A stretch of DNA of 64,000 nt from CAYRJD01 sp965247395 (lineage in GTDB: Bacteria; Actinomycetota; Acidimicrobiia; Acidimicrobiales; Poriferisodalaceae), in assembly GCA_965247395.1 (NCBI GenBank), contig OZ252012.1, positions 1,736,001 to 1,800,000 of the forward strand. Reading direction: 5' to 3'. Below the pieces are notes generated by a model. It saw only the letters and a program-made list of their open reading frames with translations, made no database searches and had not been told where the DNA came from. This document shows, piece by piece, positions 34,430-41,126 of the stretch (position 1 is the stretch's first letter; each line of letters starts with the position of its first letter). The translations under genes and the position numbers were made by a program.

Positions 34430-35229
34430 ACAAACCAGCAAGCTCAGCTCCGGCTCTGACCGACGGCTGGATAGACAGCGTGAAGGATTATCACCGCGTG
34501 GCGTATGCCATTGTCGGCCAAGCGCGCTATTCGGCGGTGGAGCGGTTTGCTCTAACCAGCACAAACGGCGGTTTTGGAACGCCGTTGTTTGCACCCAGCG
34601 ATGACGCTGGTGCCGCAGGCAAGGCAGGTGGCGCCGGGAGCGAACGTTGCGTGTGCGTGGTGGGCGATCAGCTTTGCGTAGCTACCGACACGGGCGCCGG
34701 AACAGATTGCTGCGCCGCAGGCAACGCAGGTTGCGAGCAAATCACCACTCTGCGAGGCGCCGCGGTTTTTGCTGGTCTTGACCAGCCGGGCACCGATGCC
34801 GCCGAGCACGACAGCCCCGAGTTGGGAGACATAGACCGCAAGCTGAATGTCAGCCAACAGGTAGGCGAAACGTTGGGCTGGTGGTATGCGCTGGGCGCTG
34901 AGGTGCTGAACGAGCTGGTGTCCACGCCAGGTGCGATCGATCCGGATGAGGTCGTCCTTTGGCCCGGGCATTTTGATATCGCCACGGCCATAGGCGCTTC
35001 GGCTGGACGCGCCTCCTACGGCCTATCGCCCGGTGATCATTCCCACCCGGAGCCCTACGTGTATGTAGGTCCCTGGGCTGAGGTGGACATCAACGACGAC
35101 TATTGGAACGATGAGCACTTCACGGGAGCATCGCTGCCTTACCAAGCGCTTGCAGGCGTCATCGATCCAACTGCGATGGTGCGGGAGTTTCTGCGAACCG
35201 GCTACGACAAACTGAATCAGTCAGCCTGA
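34426..35229 (+). CDS. Uncharacterised protein with a cysteine-rich insert, in the selenoprotein operon
   Basis: The protein has 267 residues, starts at ATG 34426 within the upstream stop (ATGA), and is therefore coupled to it. The C-terminal half holds the most distinctive segments: GWWYALGAEVLNEL, LWPGHFDIATAIG, YGLSPGDHSHPEPYVYVGPW. The middle (about residues 65-110) is a low-complexity Gly/Ala/Cys stretch with seven cysteines in some 33 residues (CVCVV, LCVA, DCCAAG, GCEQ), which looks like an expansion rather than a known domain. I do not recognise a named family. Its place between the UGSC-associated protein and the selenoprotein suggests a shared redox or ligand-handling role. Confidence 0.55.
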   Translation: MNKPASSAPALTDGWIDSVKDYHRVAYAIVGQARYSAVERFALTSTNGGFGTPLFAPSDDAGAAGKAGGAGSERCVCVVGDQLCVATDTGAGTDCCAAGNAGCEQITTLRGAAVFAGLDQPGTDAAEHDSPELGDIDRKLNVSQQVGETLGWWYALGAEVLNELVSTPGAIDPDEVVLWPGHFDIATAIGASAGRASYGLSPGDHSHPEPYVYVGPWAEVDINDDYWNDEHFTGASLPYQALAGVIDPTAMVREFLRTGYDKLNQSA

Positions 35230-35261
35230 ATTAGCCAGGCTTAACTAACTACTCGCCCGAT

Positions 35262-35300
35262 AATCTCGAACGGCAATCTCGACAGGCAATTTCGACCCGC
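35262..35300 (+). repeat. 13-bp tandem repeat (x3) just upstream of the selenoprotein start
   Basis: AATCTCGAACGGC, AATCTCGACAGGC and AATTTCGACCCGC lie head to tail and end one base before the ATG at 35302. They occupy the ribosome-binding position. Confidence 0.9.
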
Positions 35301-35301
35301 A

Positions 35302-35829
35302 ATGCAACTACTTAACCCGACTCACGAAGCCAATCCAGCAGGCTTCGAACCTCCACCCAGGTTGAAGACGTTGAGTGGCGCCACGGTAGGGATCATCTCA
35401 AACGGCAAAGAAAAGACCGTGCCGTTTTTTGATCTAATGAGCGAGCACTTGCGCAGCCGTTTCGGGGTAGCCGAAGTGATACGTCGTGTCAAGCGCAATT
35501 ACAGCGCGCCAGCGCAAGCCGAGCTGATAGCCGAAGCCATGGGCTGGGATGCAGTGCTGGCAGGGGTGGGGGACTGAGGTAGCTGCTCGTCGTGCAGTTC
35601 GCACGACGCCGTCACCGCCGAAAAGGCTGGAGTGCCAGCAGCCGGCGTGATGACGTCTGCGTTTGTTGATGCGGCGCAGCTCATGGCGCGCACCCAGGGC
35701 GCACCCGATTATCGGTTTGTCGTGATCGAGCACCCCATAGCCAGCGCGGATGAAGCGGGCTTAGAGGAGCGCGCCAAAGCGGCCGCCTCGGATGCAGCCG
35801 CACTCTGGCTGGGCGAAGCTGGGGAATAG
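35302..35829 (+). CDS. UGSC family selenoprotein (in-frame TGA read as selenocysteine)
   Basis: The frame runs from ATG 35302 to TAG 35829 with one internal TGA at 35575-35577. Before it stands AVLAGVGD, after it GSCSSCSSHDAVTAEKAGVP, then a normal end (YRFVVIEHPIAS). The result is a 175-residue protein with Sec-Gly-Ser-Cys at residues 92-95, the motif that names the UGSC (seleno)protein family. The flanking context (GVGD-Sec-GSCSSCS) is what I know for that family. An 8-bp hairpin sits ten bases past the TGA. Read conventionally, the gene would appear as a 91-residue protein and a separate fragment starting about 35632. The role is probably a thiol/selenol redox one, but unproven. Confidence 0.88.
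35578..35608 (+). promoter_or_regulatory. Bacterial SECIS-like stem-loop
   Basis: CGTCGTGC (35588-35595) and GCACGACG (35601-35608) pair perfectly around the loop AGTTC. The stem starts ten bases after the TGA, within the spacing used by bacterial SECIS elements, and the small apical loop has the G and U residues expected for SelB contact. The stem is entirely in coding sequence and keeps the GSCSSCSSHD protein motif. Confidence 0.8.
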
Positions 35830-35835
35830 GAAAAG

Positions 35836-35857
35836 GCCGCCAGCCAGGGCTAGCGGC
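35836..35857. terminator. Probable bidirectional terminator between the selenoprotein gene and hemB
   Basis: GCCGC-C-AGCC and GGCT-A-GCGGC form a nine-pair stem with one mismatch and a two-base loop. An AAAA run to its left gives a TTTT tail on the minus strand, so it fits best as the hemB terminator; it also follows the selenoprotein stop by seven bases. Confidence 0.6.
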
Positions 35858-35899
35858 GACTGTGCTATTGCGGACTTGATTTAGTGATCCGCAACGGGG

Positions 35900-36958
35900 T
35901 TATTGCAGCTGTTCGGCGAACTCGCGTGCCAGGTAGGTCATAACGATGTCCGCACCGGCTCGCTTTATCGCCGTCAGATGTTCCAGCGCAGTAGCCGCAC
36001 CGTCGATCCAGCCGTTGGCCGCGGCAGCTTTCAGCATGGCGTATTCGCCAGAGACGTGATACGCCGCTAGCGGCAGATCAAAGCGCGCACGCGCCTGGGA
36101 GATCACATCGAGGTAAGCGAGCGCCGGTTTCACCATGATGATGTCTGCGCCCTCGGCGACATCGAGTTCGATTTCGGCTAGCGCCTCACGAGAGTTGGCC
36201 GGGTCTTGCTGGTAGCTCTTGCGGTCGCCGCCACCGGTGATCGTGACATTTACCGCCTCACGAAACGGTCCGTATTCAGCAGAGGCGTACTTGGCTGAGT
36301 AAGCCATGATTGGCGTGTCGGTGTAGCCGTCTTCGTCCAGCGCCTTACGAATGGCGGCGACTTGTCCGTCCATCATTCCGGATGGTGCCACCATGTGCGC
36401 GCCCGCCCGCACCTGGGCGGTCGCTATCTGCTGGTACAGGTCGAGAGTGGCGTCGTTGTCTATGTCAACAGCGTTGTGAGCCGAACCGGTTTGGCGCAGC
36501 ACTCCGCAGTGCCCGTGGCTGGTGTATTCGTCCATGCACAGATCGGCGATCAGGGTTAGGTCGTCACCGTTGTCTTCGCGCAGGTTTTCAAGCGCCACCT
36601 GCACCACTCCGTCGGAGGCCCAGGCCTGGCTGCCGATTTCGTCTTTGTGTGTCGGCAAGCCAAACAGCATCACGGCTTGAATCCCGAGCGAACCGAGCTC
36701 TTTCACCTCTGCACGCAGCGACTCTTGGGTGTGCTGCATCATGCCCGGCAAAGCCGTAATGGGTTGTGGTTCGGTGATGTCCTCTCGCACGAACAGAGGC
36801 ATGACCAGGTCGTTGATGTTGACGCGTGTTTGAGCTACTAGCTGGCGCAGAGCGTTGGTACGGCGCAACCGCCGCATACGGCGAGCGGGGAATTGCGCTG
36901 CAGACGTTGCGTTTGGCGTTGTTGCGGCTGTTTTATCTGAGCCCTGAGAGTCGCTCAT
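35900..36958 (-). CDS. hemB: Delta-aminolevulinic acid dehydratase (porphobilinogen synthase)
   Basis: The enzyme joins two 5-aminolevulinate molecules into porphobilinogen for haem and corrinoid synthesis. MRRLRRTNALRQLVAQT and LVMPLFVRE open the protein; the zinc-type site CMDEYTSHGHCG is present. The two Schiff-base lysines are in YSAKYASAEYGPFREA and MVKPALAYLDV. I use the ATG at 36958; a TTG at 36979 is also in frame. The upstream region is occupied by two tandem-repeat arrays (37021-37390), so the promoter lies either within them or in the roughly 60 bases before them. Confidence 0.95.
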   Translation of the reverse strand: MSDSQGSDKTAATTPNATSAAQFPARRMRRLRRTNALRQLVAQTRVNINDLVMPLFVREDITEPQPITALPGMMQHTQESLRAEVKELGSLGIQAVMLFGLPTHKDEIGSQAWASDGVVQVALENLREDNGDDLTLIADLCMDEYTSHGHCGVLRQTGSAHNAVDIDNDATLDLYQQIATAQVRAGAHMVAPSGMMDGQVAAIRKALDEDGYTDTPIMAYSAKYASAEYGPFREAVNVTITGGGDRKSYQQDPANSREALAEIELDVAEGADIIMVKPALAYLDVISQARARFDLPLAAYHVSGEYAMLKAAAANGWIDGAATALEHLTAIKRAGADIVMTYLAREFAEQLQ

Positions 36959-37020
36959 ACGGCATCGCTCATTCGGCAAAGGTTAGGGCGCACTGGGGCT
37001 GGCTGGGTTAGGGGTGGTTG

Positions 37021-37150
37021 GCAGATGTCTAAGCGGCCGCCCTCAGTAACCGTACAACGGCGCACTAGAGCTGGTTGGCAGATGTCTAAGCGGCCGCCCT
37101 CAGTAACCGTACAACGGCGCACTAGAGCTGGTTGGCAGATGTCTAAGCGG
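37021..37150. repeat. 57-bp tandem repeat, about 2.3 copies
   Basis: Units start at 37021, 37078 and 37135; the first two are identical (GCAGATGTCTAAGCGGCCGC and onward) and the third breaks off after 16 bases, where the 92-bp array begins. It is non-coding and lies upstream of hemB. Confidence 0.95.
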
Positions 37151-37390
37151 CTTGCGGTGAGTGCGCAAAGTTGGTGGTGGGTTTGCGTGGGGCGTGTGTG
37201 GTTGGCGACACACCAGGGTGGTTGGCGAGACTGGTGGAGCGGCTTGCGGTGAGTGCGCAAAGTTGGTGGTGGGTTTGCGTGGGGCGTGTGTGGTTGGCGA
37301 CACACCAGGGTGGTTGGCGAGACTGGTGGAGCGGCTTGCGGCGAGTGCGCAAAGTTGGTGGTGGGTTTGCGTGGGGGCGTGTGTGGCTGG
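37147..37390. repeat. 92-bp tandem repeat, about 2.7 copies
   Basis: Units start at 37147, 37239 and 37331 (GCGGCTTGCGGTGAGTGCGC and onward). The first two are identical and the third has a few changes and is truncated. The plus strand is very G/T-rich. The array runs to within ten bases of the SCP2 gene's stop. The long frames that appear to cross it are repeat artefacts. Confidence 0.95.
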
Positions 37391-37399
37391 TGAGACTGG

Positions 37400-37918
37400 T
37401 CAGTGTGACAGATTTGAAAGTGCTTCGTCGACGGCCGCCACCGCGTCTGTAGCGGCCAACAGCTTGGTTACGTCACCCTTTATCTCAATCTGCCCAGACT
37501 GGATTGCGGTTAGAGCCCCGAGCTGGCCCGACCGGATTTTGGCGGCCACCGAAGCGGGCTGAATCAGAACAACATCGGCCGCGGGTGTTGGGCTAGGTGG
37601 AGTTGAGTCAGATGAGTCAGAAAGGCCTGCTGGCTCTGTGGCTTCCGGTTGAATAGTTGCCTTGCCTGCCGCAATTATCAGCCGGTATCGCAGATCGCCG
37701 CGGACTTCCGAAGCGTTATCTGAGTCAGCACTTGTGCCAGTACTTGAATCAGTGCTTGTGCCAGCCTCTGAGCCTGTATTTGAGCTGGCTTCGTTGGCCA
37801 GGATTTGGTGCTCCAGAACCAACACCGCATCGCCGGTATCCAAACCATCAAGCGCAGCTTGCGCTGCGGCAAACCACTCGGCGCTTCCAAACTCGGGCGC
37901 TTTGTCGGTTGCTGTCAT
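37400..37918 (-). CDS. SCP2 sterol-binding domain protein
   Basis: The product is about 172 residues. EFGSAEWFAAAQAALDGL at the start and the C-terminal LIQPASVAAKIRSGQLGALTA, then SGQIEIKGDVTKLL, are typical of the SCP2 lipid-binding fold, which binds acyl-CoA, sterols or other hydrophobic ligands. Two low-complexity Ser/Thr/Asp/Ala blocks interrupt the domain (about residues 45-70 and 95-110). The ATG at 37918 is chosen over the TTG at 38023 because the extension is low complexity and would overlap the divergent nitroreductase start. Confidence 0.75.
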   Translation of the reverse strand: MTATDKAPEFGSAEWFAAAQAALDGLDTGDAVLVLEHQILANEASSNTGSEAGTSTDSSTGTSADSDNASEVRGDLRYRLIIAAGKATIQPEATEPAGLSDSSDSTPPSPTPAADVVLIQPASVAAKIRSGQLGALTAIQSGQIEIKGDVTKLLAATDAVAAVDEALSNLSH

Positions 37919-38022
37919 ATCGGCTTCACCCGTGCTGACCGTACTCACCCTGTCGTCCACCTGTCGCTCACCTTGACACTCACCCTGTCGCTCGCCCAGC
38001 CACTTGATTACGCTGCGCCCCA

Positions 38023-38685
38023 ATGACTAATTCACACCTTGGCCTAAATGCAGACGAACTGCTGCGTACCACCCGTTCGGTCCGTAAGCGACTCGATTTT
38101 GATCGCCCCGTGCCAGAAGAGCTGCTGCGCGAATGCGTTGAGCTAGCCGTGCAAGCTCCGTCGGGTTCCAACATGCAGGGCTGGCACTTTGTGTTTGTAA
38201 CAGAAAAGGAAAAGATCCAAGCGATTGCGGATCTCTACCAAAAGGGCTTCAACGCCTACCGCGAAAGCCCGATGTATGCCGGCCGAGTAGAGCCTGACGG
38301 CGGCGATCAGCGTGTTGCGCAGCAGGCGCGTGTTACAAGTTCGGCGGAATACCTCGCCGACAATATGCACCGCAGCCAGGTGCTGTTTATTCCTTGCATC
38401 ACCCCGCGCACGGACGACCCCCGCACCCTGGTTAGCCAAGCGGCGTCAATCATTCCTGCTGCCTGGAGCTTTATGTTGGCTGCGCGCGAGCGAGGTCTGG
38501 GCACCTGCTGGACAACCCTGCATCTCGGCTACGAAAAAGAAGTAGCGGAGATACTGGGCATACCTTTCGACAAGATTCGTCAGTACGCCCTGAGCCCGGT
38601 GGCCTACACCCAGGGCACCGAATTTAAGCCAGCCACACGTGTCAATCTCGACGCAGTGATGAGCTGGAACAGTTGGAGCCGGTAG
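38023..38685 (+). CDS. Nitroreductase family protein
   Basis: This is an FMN-binding nitroreductase of 220 residues. TTRSVRKRLDFDRPVPEELL, VQAPSGSNMQGWHFVFV and LAARERGLGTCWTTLHLGYE are present, with the closing LSPVAYTQGTEFKPATR. It resembles the N-terminal domain of the fusion at 29437 and lacks the SRPBCC part. It is divergent from the SCP2 gene (104-base gap) and followed 37 bases later by an SDR gene, probably cotranscribed. The substrate is unknown. Confidence 0.85.
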   Translation: MTNSHLGLNADELLRTTRSVRKRLDFDRPVPEELLRECVELAVQAPSGSNMQGWHFVFVTEKEKIQAIADLYQKGFNAYRESPMYAGRVEPDGGDQRVAQQARVTSSAEYLADNMHRSQVLFIPCITPRTDDPRTLVSQAASIIPAAWSFMLAARERGLGTCWTTLHLGYEKEVAEILGIPFDKIRQYALSPVAYTQGTEFKPATRVNLDAVMSWNSWSR

Positions 38686-38722
38686 CTAACCCACCACGCA
38701 GCACGCATAAACCGGTACAGCC

Positions 38723-39490
38723 ATGACTGACATGTTTGATGTAAAGGGAAAAACCGTTGTCGTCACGGGCGGCAGCAGGGGCATGGGGCGCGCAATGGTG
38801 TTGGCCTTTGCTCAGCGAGGAGCCGACGTGGTGATCGCTTCGCGCAAGATTGACTCCTGCGAAGAGTTGGCAGAGCAGGTGCGATCTAGCACCTCAGCCA
38901 AAGCGCTACCGGTGGCTTGCCATGTCGGCTACTGGGATCAGTGCGATGCCCTGTGCGAAGCAACCTATGAAGAGTTCGGTCGCTGCGACGTGCTGATCAA
39001 CAACGCAGGCATGTCGCCGCTGTATTCGTCGTTAGCTGAGGTGTCCGAAGAGCTTTTCAACAAGGTGATCGATGTCAACCTGAAGGGACCGTTTCGGTTG
39101 TCGGCTGCGTTTGGTAGCCGAATGTTTGAAGCAGGCAGCGGTTCGATCATCAACGTCAGTTCCACGTCTGCCACTGCGCCCACTCCCAACGAGACCGTCT
39201 ACGGGGCAGCCAAGGCGGGTGTGCACGCCCTGACCAAGTCGTTTGCGCGTGAATACGGGCCAGCAGTGCGGGTGAACTGCATCATGCCGGGTCCGTTCCT
39301 TACGGACATCTCTAAGGCCTGGGACATGGATGCGTTCAACAAGCGAGCCGAGTCTGAGATTGCTCTGCGGCGCGGTGGTGAGGCGGATGAGGTAGTAGGA
39401 GCGGCGCTGTATTTCGCTAGCGATGCTTCTAGCTATACGACCGGGTCGATACTGAAGATTGACGGCGGCACCGTTTGGGCTGCCAGCTGA
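38723..39490 (+). CDS. SDR family oxidoreductase
   Basis: This is a classical short-chain dehydrogenase of 255 residues: VVTGGSRGMGRAM (cofactor), VIASRK (suggesting NADP), LINNAG, INVSSTSA (catalytic serine), VYGAAKAGVHALTKSFAREY (catalytic Tyr/Lys) and the C-terminal GSILKIDGGTVWA. It resembles gluconate 5-dehydrogenase and FabG-like members. ATG at 38723. It converges with the CW_binding_2 gene at 39516. Confidence 0.88.
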   Translation: MTDMFDVKGKTVVVTGGSRGMGRAMVLAFAQRGADVVIASRKIDSCEELAEQVRSSTSAKALPVACHVGYWDQCDALCEATYEEFGRCDVLINNAGMSPLYSSLAEVSEELFNKVIDVNLKGPFRLSAAFGSRMFEAGSGSIINVSSTSATAPTPNETVYGAAKAGVHALTKSFAREYGPAVRVNCIMPGPFLTDISKAWDMDAFNKRAESEIALRRGGEADEVVGAALYFASDASSYTTGSILKIDGGTVWAAS

Positions 39491-39515
39491 GTTTGGGCTT
39501 GGGCCTGGCTGCTAG

Positions 39516-41042
39516 CTAGGGCCGAGGCCTAGAGGTGGGCACCGTGTATCTGGTACCAGCGGCATAGCGATTGTCGCCCTGGCTGAAGTCTTCAGCCTCA
39601 ATGGTGTTGGCCTGCACTGTGATGATTGAGCCAGCGGTCAGGCGATCGCAACACAGGTCGATCAACACGTGGGCTTTGGGATTGTCAGCGTCTGGATCTG
39701 CCGGATAGTAAATGAGCGAATATTTGGCATCCAAAGCGGCACCGTCTAAGGCGTAGGCGCTTCGCCGTTCGGCCGATGCGGCATCCATTTCCTCAGCAAA
39801 GTTCACGATGAAGCGAAACTCATTGGGATAGCCAACTATCTCAGCAGCGATGGGCGTGCCAGCGGGAGCTGCGTTGGTGGCAGCGCCGATGGCTAGGGCA
39901 ACGACGGCTGGCGTGACCGTGTTTACGCCGCCCAGCACTGAGAACCGGACGGTGGTGGCGTTGCCGTTGCGTGTCTGTGGTGTTCTGGCTAGATAACCAT
40001 TGGTGGCTGTTGCCAGCTGGTCAGGCTCGGTGAGCAGTATCGGGCTTTGTCGCTGGCCTAGCAGAGCGCTGCCCGCAAGAGCGTCGTAAGGGCTGCGACC
40101 GTTGGCAAACCCGAAGTCGTCCGCAATCCAGCCGCAGTCGTCCGGGCCGACCGTCAGTGCTTTGGTTACCGCTACCGCCGTTGCGAAACGATCGTCGCCA
40201 GCCAAGCGGGTGGTTTCGATACCGAGGTCGGTGATAGCGGTTTCGATGGCCGTGGAGATGACAGCTGTGCCGCCCAAGATGATGACGCGGTCAACACGCG
40301 CGGCGTCTAGGTAGCTAAGCACTGCGCCTGGCAGCCCGGATGGTGGAGTAAGCAGGATCGGATGAGGGCCGCTGAATGCGAGAGGCCCGCCTGCTAGTGC
40401 GTCCGCAAAGCCCTCACCGTTAGCTAGTAGCACTGTCTGGTCGCGCGTGTTGCAATACGAACCCAAGCCTGCGCCGGAAGATCCACCTACCTCTTCAGCT
40501 ACCGACAGCGCTGTGAGGTATCGATCGTTGCCAGACAATCGCGTTACCGACACTCCCGCTAGAGCGTCCAGCGAATCCGCCACAGACTGCGACACCGCTG
40601 CGGTGCCACCAATGAGGTAAATGGTGCTGATCTGGTTGGTGGAAACAAATGATTTCACCACCGAGGCCAAAGCATTTGGAGGCGTGAGCAATATTGGCGC
40701 TCGGTGTCTGCCCGCTAGAGCCGCGGCCGACAGAGCGTCAGCGAAACCCTCACCCGAAACCACGATCGCATCGACAACGATGTAGCTCTCAGACTCAAAG
40801 GCCTCATCTACGAACTCTTGAGCAATAAGTGCGGCAGTTTCATAGCGCGTAGCGCCAGCCAGGGGACGCTGGTTGTCAGCGTCTAACACCTCAAAAGCCC
40901 TGTTTGCAGCGCCTGCTGCCGAGCCAGTCACCGTTAGCGCTCCCAGTGACAGCACTCCTGCCAGTAGCGCTCCCAGCGTTAGGGCACGCATCGATTGCCC
41001 CACCGACCGCCCCACCGACATCAACCCGGACAGGTGCCTCAC
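39516..41042 (-). CDS. Secreted CW_binding_2 protein (508 aa)
   Basis: The start is GTG 41042 with GGAGG five bases upstream. A signal sequence (LTLGALLAGVLSLGALTVTGSAAGA) is followed by three cell-wall-binding type 2 repeats: RPLAGATRYETAALIAQEF, VSGEGFADALSAAALAG, ILLTPPNALASVV, LIGGTAAVSQSV, and two further rounds. The last 110 residues are an Ig-like/SwmB-type segment (FIVNFAEEMDAASAERRSAY). The first 400 residues are very close to the neighbour at 41127, so this pair arose by duplication. It is probably displayed on the envelope through the repeats. Confidence 0.88.
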   Translation of the reverse strand: MRHLSGLMSVGRSVGQSMRALTLGALLAGVLSLGALTVTGSAAGAANRAFEVLDADNQRPLAGATRYETAALIAQEFVDEAFESESYIVVDAIVVSGEGFADALSAAALAGRHRAPILLTPPNALASVVKSFVSTNQISTIYLIGGTAAVSQSVADSLDALAGVSVTRLSGNDRYLTALSVAEEVGGSSGAGLGSYCNTRDQTVLLANGEGFADALAGGPLAFSGPHPILLTPPSGLPGAVLSYLDAARVDRVIILGGTAVISTAIETAITDLGIETTRLAGDDRFATAVAVTKALTVGPDDCGWIADDFGFANGRSPYDALAGSALLGQRQSPILLTEPDQLATATNGYLARTPQTRNGNATTVRFSVLGGVNTVTPAVVALAIGAATNAAPAGTPIAAEIVGYPNEFRFIVNFAEEMDAASAERRSAYALDGAALDAKYSLIYYPADPDADNPKAHVLIDLCCDRLTAGSIITVQANTIEAEDFSQGDNRYAAGTRYTVPTSRPRP

Positions 41043-41126
41043 TCAAACCTCCAGGTAATCATCGCGGTGCCCAAATGTACGGCACAGGTGGTGCCAACTT
41101 GGCTCACCGGTTGGACAAGAGGTTGC

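Noticed and set aside
35632..35829. Separate small gene downstream of a 91-residue gene
   Set aside because: It is in the same frame as the upstream part, has no ribosome site, and completes the UGSC protein across the TGA.
37021..37390. Coding genes across the repeat arrays
   Set aside because: Long open frames appear on both strands only because the repeats lack stops; the predicted peptides are repetitive, lack domains and have no ribosome sites.
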